From JAJPXC01 sp964562375 (GTDB lineage Bacteria; Bacteroidota; Bacteroidia; Bacteroidales; Muribaculaceae), in NCBI GenBank assembly GCA_964562375.1, contig CAZLSW010000069.1, positions 1 through 17,340 on the forward strand: 17,340 nt of DNA, in the 5' to 3' direction. Numbering within the stretch: position 1 is the stretch's first letter; the number at the start of each line of letters is the position of its first letter. Shown here piece by piece: positions 7,621 to 15,001 of this stretch. Both the position numbers and the translations under genes were made by a program. The notes under the pieces were generated by a model. The model made no database searches. It worked only from the letters and a program-made list of their open reading frames with translations, and had not been told where the DNA came from.

Positions 7621-7684
7621 CCCCGAAAGAGAACTTTCATTCAGGGGAAGAACAACAGCCGTGACGAGGCCATTAAATCACGGC
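7621..7684 (+). other. Two hairpins in the spacer between the tRNAs
   Basis: The 192-base spacer between the two tRNAs holds no gene. It can fold as CCCCGAAAG (7621-7629) against CTTTC (7634-7638) and GGGG (7644-7647) with a 5-base bulge. A second hairpin pairs GCCGTGA (7658-7664) with TCACGGC (7678-7684). It may only be precursor spacer that is trimmed away. A small stable RNA is possible but unproven. Confidence 0.3.
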
Positions 7685-7784
7685 GCAGAAGACACCACTC
7701 CCACCGCCCCCGATGGAATGCGCCCAAGATCTTTAGCATCCTCAAAGAGCATCCCAACGGGAGTAAAAAGGGAGAAAAAGGAAT

Positions 7785-7865
7785 GCCCAGGTGGCGGAAT
7801 GGTAGACGCGCGCGTTTCAGGTGCGCGTGCCGCGAGGCGTGCAGGTTCGAGTCCTGTTCTGGGCA
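7785..7865 (+). tRNA. tRNA-Leu (anticodon CAG)
   Basis: An 81-base class II tRNA. Acceptor GCCCAGG pairs with TCTGGGC (last pair G-T). The D arm is GCGGAATGGTAGACGC. Anticodon stem CGCGT/GCGCG encloses TTCAGGT (anticodon CAG). A long variable arm TGCCGCGAGGCGT, typical of tRNA-Leu, precedes the T arm GCAGG-TTCGAGT-CCTGT. The discriminator is A and CCA is not encoded. It reads CUG, as expected to be common in a GC-rich genome. Confidence 0.95.
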
Positions 7866-7875
7866 CCCCAAATCC

Positions 7876-7913
7876 AAGATAAGCGATTGGCTCCCAATCG
7901 CTTATCTTTTTCT
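7876..7913 (+). terminator. Strong intrinsic terminator after tRNA-Leu
   Basis: AAGATAAGCGATTGG (7876-7890), a 3-base loop CTC, the exact reverse complement (7894-7908), and then a run of T. A perfect 15-bp stem followed by Ts 10 bases after the tRNA is a clear end of the tRNA transcript. The A-rich left foot also lets it act in the opposite direction, against the - strand operon ending at 8023. Confidence 0.9.
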
Positions 7914-8022
7914 TTACCCCAAAATATCCCCCGTTGCTCCACAGAATCTCGACTTTGGTCAAGATAGTTAGTGAACCGTTAAGCGCAGAATAATGGTGGG
8001 CTTATTGTGTGGTTAACAAGTT

Positions 8023-9483
8023 TCACTTCGCGGTCAGGATGATGGCTTGGGCTTGGGTGTTGTCCATGCCGGGCATGGTGAGGCCGACGGGGGCGTTGAT
8101 GTAGGTGGGGTCGGCGATGGTGAAGCGGCGACTATCGATGGTGATGTAGTCGCCGGTTACTGGCTCGGTGAAAGCTACGGCTGTGGCAAGGTGTCCGGGA
8201 TAGAAAACCAAGGCGACATCCAGGCCGAGCAGGTCGCGGACGAGGCGCGAGTACAGGATCGACCGATCCTCGCAGTCGCAATAAGGATAGTAGAGGCTCT
8301 CCTCGGCGAAGAACGCGCGGTCGTGGCCCCACACTTTGTCATCGTATTCGTATACCAACCCTGTCTGCACCCAGTCGAGAAGACGGTTGGCCGCTTCCAG
8401 CTGCCCTACGCCTTCGATCTGGGATCGGAGAGCAGGATATAGCTGCTCCTTCACGTCGGAGGCTAATGGTGCCACGGCATACATCACCCAGCGGGTGAGG
8501 AAGTTATTGTCGACAATTGAGGTGGGATAACTGTCGAAGAAGTCGATAAGGTTTTTGTTGACCGATAGGGTCGCCTTCACCGAAGGATATTTGCTGGAGC
8601 TGATTGTGCGTGGCTCACTCTTTGCGAGGTCAAACCTCTGGTCGGTCGAAACCCATAGCGACATTACTTGTTCGCCGGGATAAGGCGATTCCATGATTTG
8701 CAGCGATAGCTCGGGGCAGTCGTAAGCGTAGTAAAGTTGGCCGTCAATGCTCCAAGGTGCGTTGTCGAAAAGGTAGTGTGGCGATGCCCAAAGCATATAG
8801 ACCGCCCGGTCGTTACGCCCAAAGCGAATTTTATAGCCTGATTGATTGTAGAGGTAGCCTACCAACAGCCGACTTGCGTTGTTCTCGCTTCCATACACGG
8901 CCTCAGCCAACTGGTTGAGCAATTGGAGATAAGCCCAGTCGCTGAGTCGTAGCTTGGCACGGATCCCCAAGCAGTCGCGGATGGTGTTGTTGTAATCGTC
9001 GCTCGACATTTTAAGCCACGCCGTCGAGAGGCTTTCAGGTGTGACGTTGGTCAAGGTAATCTTCTGGCTATCATTAAACCTCACCTTGCACGCCGTGCCA
9101 TACACCTTGAATTCCTTATATTGCGGCTCGTTCACCGGCACCTCAAGAATCGGCGCGACAGGTTGGGGCGTGGGAGTAGGCTGTGGCTGGATGACCACCA
9201 CAGGCGTTTCCTTGTCCTCAATCGGCGTAGTGTCATCTTCGGGTCGCACCACAGGTGGCTTCGCCTCATCCTTGGGCTTCTGGATCACCGGCCCCGCCTT
9301 GTACTCTTGCCAAGCTTTGAGCATCCACTGAGCGTACTCCTCGTTGGCCTTCCTTCGGAAGTCGCTATACTCCTGCCTCGCCCCCTGCCGCCACCGCTCA
9401 TACTCCTCCTTGGCCGCATCGTTCTGCGCCGAGGCAACGAATGCCAAGCTAAGAGCCACTACTATAACGCTTCTTCTAATCAT
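8023..9483 (-). CDS. Secreted transglutaminase-like (papain-fold) protein
   Basis: This is a 486-residue protein with a signal peptide at about 1-19 (cleavage near VASA-QND). Residues 24-62 are charged and aromatic with a repeating EEYxxWR/EYxxFRxKANEEY pattern, probably one or two long helices. A Pro-rich linker (about 65-118) leads to a large domain. Near the C-terminus the transglutaminase-type triad is visible: Cys404 in YCDCEDRS, His431 in PGHLATAV and Asp458 in IADPTY. It therefore looks like an active protein-crosslinking or peptidase-like hydrolase acting outside the cytoplasm. Its start is 2 bases after the stop of the caspase gene, so the two are translationally coupled. It is the last gene of the operon that begins at 14400. 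GC content matches the native genes, unlike the 5' part of the caspase gene. The substrate is unknown. Confidence 0.8.
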   Translation of the reverse strand: MIRRSVIVVALSLAFVASAQNDAAKEEYERWRQGARQEYSDFRRKANEEYAQWMLKAWQEYKAGPVIQKPKDEAKPPVVRPEDDTTPIEDKETPVVVIQPQPTPTPQPVAPILEVPVNEPQYKEFKVYGTACKVRFNDSQKITLTNVTPESLSTAWLKMSSDDYNNTIRDCLGIRAKLRLSDWAYLQLLNQLAEAVYGSENNASRLLVGYLYNQSGYKIRFGRNDRAVYMLWASPHYLFDNAPWSIDGQLYYAYDCPELSLQIMESPYPGEQVMSLWVSTDQRFDLAKSEPRTISSSKYPSVKATLSVNKNLIDFFDSYPTSIVDNNFLTRWVMYAVAPLASDVKEQLYPALRSQIEGVGQLEAANRLLDWVQTGLVYEYDDKVWGHDRAFFAEESLYYPYCDCEDRSILYSRLVRDLLGLDVALVFYPGHLATAVAFTEPVTGDYITIDSRRFTIADPTYINAPVGLTMPGMDNTQAQAIILTAK

Positions 9484-9485
9484 AA

Positions 9486-12278
9486 TTACTTGGAACGCCA
9501 GGTATCAGCCAACGAGGGTGAGGTCATGGCTTGGGGAGTTTGCGGTTTATTATTGACAACGATGGAACGTTGGCTAACTTGTTGCTGCACATAGTTGTAG
9601 AGGTCACCAAGCGAAGTGTTGCCGCCGTGATCCTGAAGATGCTTCAGGAGATAATAGGTGAACATTCCGTGACCCTTCTCGCGATAGGGGAACGCCGTCT
9701 CATCGCCTTGTGAGGCCGACATCACCACCATCTGTCCGGTGAGCGCGTCCTGTTTGCTCTTGATCGCCACGCCGCGAGCCGCCATCAGCATGCCATCGCC
9801 ACGCTGCGCGCCGCTAAAGCAAGCGTCCATCATCACCGTCACGCTCTTGGCCCCAAGATTGGCCAACTCCGAGTAAAACTGAGTCGTGGGGTAGCAAGTC
9901 ACCGTGTTGGAGCTATACCCATCCACGGGAATCAAGTAAGAAGCCCCGGTTGCCTCATCGGGCATACCGTGTCCCGAATAGTACACCAAAACCTCGATGT
10001 CGTTATTGTAAGCCTTTGCGACTTTGCCGAGCCAATCGATCTCGGCTATCATCTGATTGCGGGTAGCATTGGTGAGCAGATGCACGTTCTCAGCTGGCAA
10101 CCCCAACGCCGACTGGAAATATTGGCTCACCACCTGTGCGTCATTTGTCGCAAACGGCACCGGCACTTCGTTAACGTATTTCTCATTCCCAATTACCAAA
10201 GCAAAAGTTTTGTTGCGCTTATTTGTAGCAGAAGGAATGTTATAATCGGTCTCAGATTGCTGACTCTTTCCGGGAATCGAAGCCTGCGATATTTGAGAAT
10301 GAGGTAGTGAAGATCCAGAGCCTTGAATATCTATCTTATGTTCAGCAAAATTCTGATTGAGTTGCAACTCAATAGTTCGATTCTCGGCATATTTCCCATA
10401 TTTTTCTTTTAAAGACACTTCGATGGGTATTATTGATGCAGTATAATTATTGTTGACGATTAGGCTCAAGGCAATCTCTTTGGTGTCGCCTGAGGCTATA
10501 TCTGTATAATTGGATTCCAAGTCTCCCTGTAAAACATACACATTATTGGGTACCTTTACTGTCACTGTCACATCCTCCGCTTTTCCAAAAGCGATATTCT
10601 GAACAAGCAGTTGCAGGTCAAAGGGAACTCGTCTTGATAAAGCTGGTCCATCCTTGCTTGTGATGGCATAATCAGCTACTATGATTTGGGGCTGAACGAA
10701 AGCTCTGGTTTCAATCGAGATGGCGACTGGATCGCATCCAAACCCGTGAGGTTCAACTACACTCATTCCCAATTTCAAATTACCATCAACAGTGTTGTGG
10801 GTTGAAGTTATTGGACACTTTACAGAAACACTTTCTCCAGCGTATATCGTTGGCAGGGTATATCGCTTTGCGTTAATTCCTTGTGAGTCGCCATCAAGGG
10901 TGAAGTCCAAATAACAACCTACCGCGTCGGCTTTCCCCGAATTGGCAACCGTAAGATTCAACGTGCAGTTTTCATCGGCATCAATCACTTTGTTAGCATT
11001 ATCATCGTTGAGGGTAATTGATTCAACTACAATATCCAAAACAGGAGGAGTAGAAATTTTCGTTTGGGCCAAATCGACTTGATTTAATACGGCTGGTTCT
11101 ACCCAAATCGGGCAACCGTCGTTGCAGCAATATCTATAAAGTTCAGAATATTGTCCCGATTCAAAATAGAAATTGGGGTCTTGGTTCATAATCTCCATAA
11201 AAATTTGATGAGCTTTATCTACCTTTCCCTCCAAATAGTAAATTTCCCCTTTGGAGTCTTTGAGATTCATATCCCAAGGATCCTGTTCAATTGCAAAATC
11301 AATGAATTCATGCGCCTCTTTGAAATTTCCTCTCTTTGCTAAATAATAAGCTGCTTTATTATACCCTACCAATACTTGACTTTCCGTGCGATATTTTTCT
11401 GCCTTCTGTTTTAGAGTCGTTAAAGCAATTTCATCTTGAGTTGTACCCCAAGACATAATCTCCGTAAAGAGTTGTAGATGTTCATCAAATTGAGATAATA
11501 AATATAATGGAAAGTCTTGATATCGATGTAACAAATCAAATCCAAACATCAAGGCAATAATTGCTTCTTTTTGAGGAAATACTAGTTTCTCTTGTAGATC
11601 CGAAACAACCCTTTCTATATTTTCCTTGGAGTCATCTTTTAAGATTCTACAGGCTGCCAATAAACAAGTGCAGGATTGGTCTCCTTTCTGTTCTCCTATT
11701 TTTGCCCATTCCATGGCTTTGTCGTAGTTTGGTTCTTGGAGGAGGTTGCTAACAAAGAATTCGCATAGGTCTAAAATTTGAGATGGATTTTGTCGGGCGG
11801 CTTGCTCCAAATATTTCAAACACAAATCATAATCTTTTTCACAGCCACAACCATGCATATAAGCCATGGCTAAACATCCCATAGCCTCGCTAGAACCAAG
11901 ATCAGCTCCAATTTTCCATGCTTTTACAGCTCTGGAATATTGTTTTCTGTAAAAACAAGTTGAACCTGCCATTCTCCAGGATTTCCCTTCGGACCCAAGC
12001 AATTTCTGAGCTTTTGTTTCATCAATTGTACACCCCAAACCGACATAATAACATATACCCAGGAACGTGTCACATATTTTAACACCTTTTTCTACTCCAA
12101 GAGATGCATAGGTATAAGCTTTGTCTGGCTTAAAATACTTAGGGTTGCTCTCCATAAACAAGGCTGGCAAGATTGCCAAGGCTTCATAATACCCCCCATC
12201 TACGGCTTGTTCAAGAAGAGGTATGGCATTCCCAAAATCTCCCTTGTCAAGATATTCCTTCCCTTTGATATAATCCAT
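9486..12278 (-). CDS. Sel1/TPR + CARDB-like + caspase (peptidase C14) protein
   Basis: From ATG 12278 the protein has 930 residues. Residues 1-400 are helical repeats of Sel1/TPR type (for example AWKIGADLGSSEAMGCLAMAY). Residues about 412-640 hold two CARDB-like beta-sandwich domains, recognisable by NDDNANKVIDADENCTLNL and its later counterpart. After a Ser/Gln-rich linker, the caspase domain (about 688-930) has the dyad His770 in YYSGHG and Cys820 in DACFSG. An in-frame TTG at 12347 would add 23 Cys-rich residues without family features. Neither start gives a signal peptide, although the operon partners upstream and downstream are secreted. Bases from about 10220 upward are visibly AT-rich, while the caspase domain part matches the genome, so the gene looks chimeric. 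It is likely a peptidase triggered through its repeat region. Its target is unknown. Confidence 0.85.
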   Translation of the reverse strand: MDYIKGKEYLDKGDFGNAIPLLEQAVDGGYYEALAILPALFMESNPKYFKPDKAYTYASLGVEKGVKICDTFLGICYYVGLGCTIDETKAQKLLGSEGKSWRMAGSTCFYRKQYSRAVKAWKIGADLGSSEAMGCLAMAYMHGCGCEKDYDLCLKYLEQAARQNPSQILDLCEFFVSNLLQEPNYDKAMEWAKIGEQKGDQSCTCLLAACRILKDDSKENIERVVSDLQEKLVFPQKEAIIALMFGFDLLHRYQDFPLYLLSQFDEHLQLFTEIMSWGTTQDEIALTTLKQKAEKYRTESQVLVGYNKAAYYLAKRGNFKEAHEFIDFAIEQDPWDMNLKDSKGEIYYLEGKVDKAHQIFMEIMNQDPNFYFESGQYSELYRYCCNDGCPIWVEPAVLNQVDLAQTKISTPPVLDIVVESITLNDDNANKVIDADENCTLNLTVANSGKADAVGCYLDFTLDGDSQGINAKRYTLPTIYAGESVSVKCPITSTHNTVDGNLKLGMSVVEPHGFGCDPVAISIETRAFVQPQIIVADYAITSKDGPALSRRVPFDLQLLVQNIAFGKAEDVTVTVKVPNNVYVLQGDLESNYTDIASGDTKEIALSLIVNNNYTASIIPIEVSLKEKYGKYAENRTIELQLNQNFAEHKIDIQGSGSSLPHSQISQASIPGKSQQSETDYNIPSATNKRNKTFALVIGNEKYVNEVPVPFATNDAQVVSQYFQSALGLPAENVHLLTNATRNQMIAEIDWLGKVAKAYNNDIEVLVYYSGHGMPDEATGASYLIPVDGYSSNTVTCYPTTQFYSELANLGAKSVTVMMDACFSGAQRGDGMLMAARGVAIKSKQDALTGQMVVMSASQGDETAFPYREKGHGMFTYYLLKHLQDHGGNTSLGDLYNYVQQQVSQRSIVVNNKPQTPQAMTSPSLADTWRSK

Positions 12279-12406
12279 AAGAGGTGTGGCTAATCCTCCA
12301 AGGGCGCAAAATGTATCATAATCACAACAAGGGTATGTCGCAAACAAGTTGATAAAAAGAGTCTCATATTCTATATAGTGTTATTATTATGCCATTTACA
12401 TATTTC

Positions 12407-12832
12407 TTAAGGTTGTTTGAGTGAGGGTATCTGTAAGGCGGATAATAACTCAAACAATGCGTCTCTTGTGATTAGACCGATCATTGTAAGAGTCTTATCT
12501 TTATCTTCCATCTTTATGCCCTTTGAGGTTTTCTTAATACGTCCATGGGCAAAGGCGTTTCTAATGTGACGCATAAGATGATAAGCTTTTTTAGAGGCAT
12601 TTTTACAAGATCCTTGACTGAATAGAATGTAATTGGAACTTTTCGCTGCATTTTCTTTATCTACCTTTTTGAAAGACCCCAAATAGATGTTATGGGAGTT
12701 TATTACGTCAGTAACCGAATCGTTTTCAACGTCGTAATCGTTAGGATTTTTTTTTATTATTGATTCATAGTCCATTAAAAAGTTGTAGAATTTGACAATT
12801 TCCTTGTTGTTTAACTTGCTGCGGTTGTCCAT
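12407..12832 (-). CDS. Small HEPN-like protein (candidate RNase)
   Basis: This is a 141-residue, Lys- and Asn-rich cytosolic protein. AYHLMRHIRNAFAHGRIKK at 83-101 contains the HEPN motif RNxxxH (Arg91, Asn92, His96), the RNase active site of this helical family. The context resembles the pEK499-p136 type of HEPN protein. Many HEPN proteins are toxins or defence RNases. The gene is AT-rich like the 5' part of the caspase gene. It starts 16 bases after the stop of the DUF4384 gene and ends 128 bases before ATG 12278. It thus sits inside an operon of otherwise GC-rich genes. No antitoxin-like partner (for example an MNT nucleotidyltransferase) is next to it. The family call is good; the toxin role is inferred. 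Confidence 0.7.
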   Translation of the reverse strand: MDNRSKLNNKEIVKFYNFLMDYESIIKKNPNDYDVENDSVTDVINSHNIYLGSFKKVDKENAAKSSNYILFSQGSCKNASKKAYHLMRHIRNAFAHGRIKKTSKGIKMEDKDKTLTMIGLITRDALFELLSALQIPSLKQP

Positions 12833-12848
12833 TATAAAGTTTACTCAG

Positions 12849-13718
12849 TTAAAGGGGGATTTCCAAGACGGTTATAGGCACTGTGTGAACTGTTAAATCT
12901 TTATCGTGCTTGCGGGTAGAGGAGAGCCAGCGGTAGAGGTCGCGGTGGGTGGTGACGCGGGGGAGGGAGGTGGAGGTCTCGGAGTCGACAGCTTTGGTGA
13001 AGGAGTTGGGCGAGAAGATCACGAGGATTTGGTTGTGCTCGCGCCCTTGGGCGGTCATAACGTATTCGTCAACTAAGGAGCGTTCAGCCACCGGCGCTTC
13101 CTTCTCGGAGAAAAACAGGTAGCGGCGATTGGCCTCTACACGGTAGATGCCTTCCGATTGGCCTCGGTAGGGCAAGAGGCAGTAGGCGTCGTCGTGTTTG
13201 TCGATGAGGTAGACAGCGAGGTAGCCGTCGACTGGCGACTGGAAGGCGAGATAAAGGTCGTCGCCGTTGCGAAATTCGGAGCTTTCAAAGCGGTCGTCGG
13301 TGCCGTTACGAAGGATTTTCACCGAGATGTCGGCCTTGGCGCCCACGATTTCTCGGATGCGACCTTTGACGGTGACATCGACAACGAGCATCCCTTGGTC
13401 GTAGCTGATATTGTAGATTGGCTCGCCGAAGGTCTCTATCCATTCGCCTCTTAAGTCGCTGCCTCCAATCGATTGGAAGTCAACAGTTGACCGTCCGTCT
13501 TGATTACCAACGGTGGTGAGATTGGTTTGCGTAACCATTGTTCCAAACTCATCGGCGATGGCTTGTATCTTGGCTCGATCGAGGGCAGTGCGCTTGGCTT
13601 CCTCCAATGTCACATTCTCCCCCGCGCGATATACATACGATGCCGTCACCTTCACCGTCTTTTGCGAAAAGGCGGCAAAGGCAATAGTCAACGATAATAT
13701 CACCACGAGACAACGCAT
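12849..13718 (-). CDS. Secreted DUF4384-domain protein
   Basis: The 289-residue protein has a signal peptide at about 1-18 (cleavage at AAFS-QKT). Residues 20-125 form an LPP20/FlgO-like alpha/beta segment (EEAKRTALDRAKIQAIADEFG, ending DVTVKGRI). Residues about 150-240 are DUF4384: FRNGDDLYLAFQSPVDGYLA, then YCLLPYRGQ and YRVEANRRYLFF. DUF4384 is often joined to caspase or kinase domains in other bacteria, so its place two genes before a caspase is meaningful. ATG 13718 was chosen over the TTG one codon upstream. It lies 4 bases after the stop of the preceding gene, so translation is probably coupled. The molecular role of DUF4384 is not known. Confidence 0.82.
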   Translation of the reverse strand: MRCLVVILSLTIAFAAFSQKTVKVTASYVYRAGENVTLEEAKRTALDRAKIQAIADEFGTMVTQTNLTTVGNQDGRSTVDFQSIGGSDLRGEWIETFGEPIYNISYDQGMLVVDVTVKGRIREIVGAKADISVKILRNGTDDRFESSEFRNGDDLYLAFQSPVDGYLAVYLIDKHDDAYCLLPYRGQSEGIYRVEANRRYLFFSEKEAPVAERSLVDEYVMTAQGREHNQILVIFSPNSFTKAVDSETSTSLPRVTTHRDLYRWLSSTRKHDKDLTVHTVPITVLEIPL

Positions 13719-13722
13719 CAAG

Positions 13723-14400
13723 CTACCAACCCATTATCTGGTCGAGGGTCTTGTGGAGGTCGTCGCTGTCGTTCTCAAGCTCGTCATAGACGGCTTTCTT
13801 GGCGGCGGCTTTTGCCATCTCGCCGTTGTAGGCAAGGCGCACCATCACTTCCTTGTTTTTGTTGTCGAGGGTGCGGTAGGCCTCAACCACGGTTATTGTG
13901 CGCCCGATGCTTTGCGAAATAAGGTTTTTGCCGGCAGTGATGGACTTAGTAATTGAAGCGGCTTGCTCGGCCGACAGTTGCTTGTTGGCCACGGAGTTGT
14001 CAACGAGGGTGGTTACCTCGGTTTGGATCTGTCCGGCAAGGTTTTGCTTGGCCAATTCGGTGGCTTGCATCAATGCGGCGTCGTAGTTCTCGCCGATGCT
14101 CATCGCCTGGGCCATGATGTATTTGGGGTACATGTCCTCGTCGTACTCCATCTGCATCAAGTACGACTTATCCAATTGCTTGTCCAACGGGAGTGAGCCG
14201 GGAGCCACGGTCCAGCCCTCTTTCTTCAGTTTTTTAGCCTCCTTCTGTGCGGTCTTGGTGACTTTCTCGTTGAGTTCCTTTTTGGAGGCTTTCTTTACCT
14301 CCTGCCGTTCCCTGAATTGCTCCTTGGTGAGCTGAGCCTGCGCTGGTGCGGCGAGCATCAACGCGGCGAGGGCAAACAAAGCGGTGACTATGCGCTTCAT
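13723..14400 (-). CDS. Secreted LPP20-like protein, first gene of the caspase operon
   Basis: This is a 225-residue protein with a clear signal peptide (MKRIVTALFALAALMLAAPAQA, 22 residues, cleavage before QLT). A Lys/Glu-rich helical stretch (about 28-62) follows. Residues 92-190 resemble LPP20-type domains (YIMAQAMSIGENYDAALMQATELAKQNLAGQI, then VVEAYRTLDNKNKEVMVRLAY). There is no lipobox cysteine, so it is probably soluble or bound to a partner outside the cytoplasm. Its stop is 4 bases before the DUF4384 start. It is the first gene of the operon. No canonical TANNTTTG promoter was found in the 80 bases upstream, where the repeat-rich region begins. Confidence 0.75.
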   Translation of the reverse strand: MKRIVTALFALAALMLAAPAQAQLTKEQFRERQEVKKASKKELNEKVTKTAQKEAKKLKKEGWTVAPGSLPLDKQLDKSYLMQMEYDEDMYPKYIMAQAMSIGENYDAALMQATELAKQNLAGQIQTEVTTLVDNSVANKQLSAEQAASITKSITAGKNLISQSIGRTITVVEAYRTLDNKNKEVMVRLAYNGEMAKAAAKKAVYDELENDSDDLHKTLDQIMGW

Positions 14401-14477
14401 GGTGATGTAGGCGCCTATTGTTTCCCTGATTTGGCGATAATGTAATGTTAATTAGAGTATTAGGGCATAAAAACGAA

Positions 14478-14568
14478 AACGTGGGAAACTTTTCCTGCTT
14501 ATCCCACTTTCAGAGGCCTTAGGACTGCCTTTCTCAAAAAGGATAAGCAGTCACGGTCAGCCCACGTT
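14478..14568. repeat. Nested inverted repeat upstream of the caspase operon
   Basis: AACGTGGG (14478-14485) pairs with CCCACGTT (14561-14568). Inside it CTGCTTATCC (14495-14504) pairs with GGATAAGCAG (14541-14550), with similar spacers of 9 and 10 bases between the two arms. The whole 91-base block could form one long imperfect hairpin. It lies about 80 bases before the start of the - strand operon, in DNA without genes (14401-15001). Confidence 0.65.
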
Positions 14569-14753
14569 AGACCTATCTCTATAGTGCATAATTCATAGTG
14601 CATAGTTCATAATGAACTCAACGGGCACGATTCCTTATGGGGAATTGAGCACTGTGCACTCATCATTGTGCATTGGATAAAGTCTACCCTGAGCGTCGCC
14701 ACTGCACTATCTTCTTTTTGAGAGTCGGGAAGTGTCCTAAGTTTCCTGAAAGT
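14506..14753. repeat. Diverged inverted copies flanking a repeat-rich core
   Basis: ACTTTCAGAGGCCTTAGGAC at 14506-14525 matches, at 16 of 20 positions, the reverse complement of 14734-14753. Likeness continues inward: CTCAAAAAG (14533-14541) has its inverted partner CTTTTTGAG at 14714-14722. The pair encloses about 170 bases containing tandem repeats. This looks like the remains of a small inverted-repeat element, though no transposase or target-site duplication is seen. Confidence 0.5.
14581..14619. repeat. 14-bp tandem repeat (ATAGTGCATAATTC type)
   Basis: ATAGTGCATAATTC (14581-14594) is followed directly by ATAGTGCATAGTTC (14595-14608) and a shorter, changed third unit ATAATGAACTC (14609-14619). 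Related words (CACTGTGCACTCATCATTGTGCATTGG) follow at 14650-14676. Such low-complexity units are common between Bacteroidales genes; no function is apparent. Confidence 0.7.
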
Positions 14754-14835
14754 AGAAGACAGCGTTATGGAAAACGCTTTTGTCGATATGTCGTTGCCCA
14801 CCCTGCGGTACGCCGACCGAGATTGTGGGAGATTG

Positions 14836-14857
14836 CGGTTGCCTCTCCTGGCAACCG
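14836..14857. repeat. 8-bp stem hairpin in the non-coding stretch
   Basis: CGGTTGCC (14836-14843), loop TCTCCT, GGCAACCG (14850-14857). No T-run follows, so it is not a classical terminator. It lies in the gene-free stretch 14401-15001. A second short hairpin, AGCGTT...AACGCT followed by TTTTG, lies at 14761-14782. Confidence 0.5.
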
Positions 14858-15001
14858 ACATCGCAAGATTAGTGAAAGTTTCTCAAATTCCAAGCGCAAT
14901 TTCCCAAAAAATCTTCTTATCTAAAGAATTTTGGCGCCCTTGATGTTGAAATGCAGGATTTGAGAGGGTAATGCACTTTGCACTTCGCGTACTTTTGCAC
15001 T

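Noticed and set aside
12279..12347. TTG-initiated extension of the caspase protein
   Set aside because: It adds 23 Cys-rich residues that resemble neither a signal peptide nor a Sel1 repeat; ATG 12278 starts directly at the first repeat helix.
14607..14924. Overlapping short reading frames on both strands in the gene-free stretch
   Set aside because: They run through tandem and inverted repeats, have no recognisable domain and no start signals, so they are probably chance frames.
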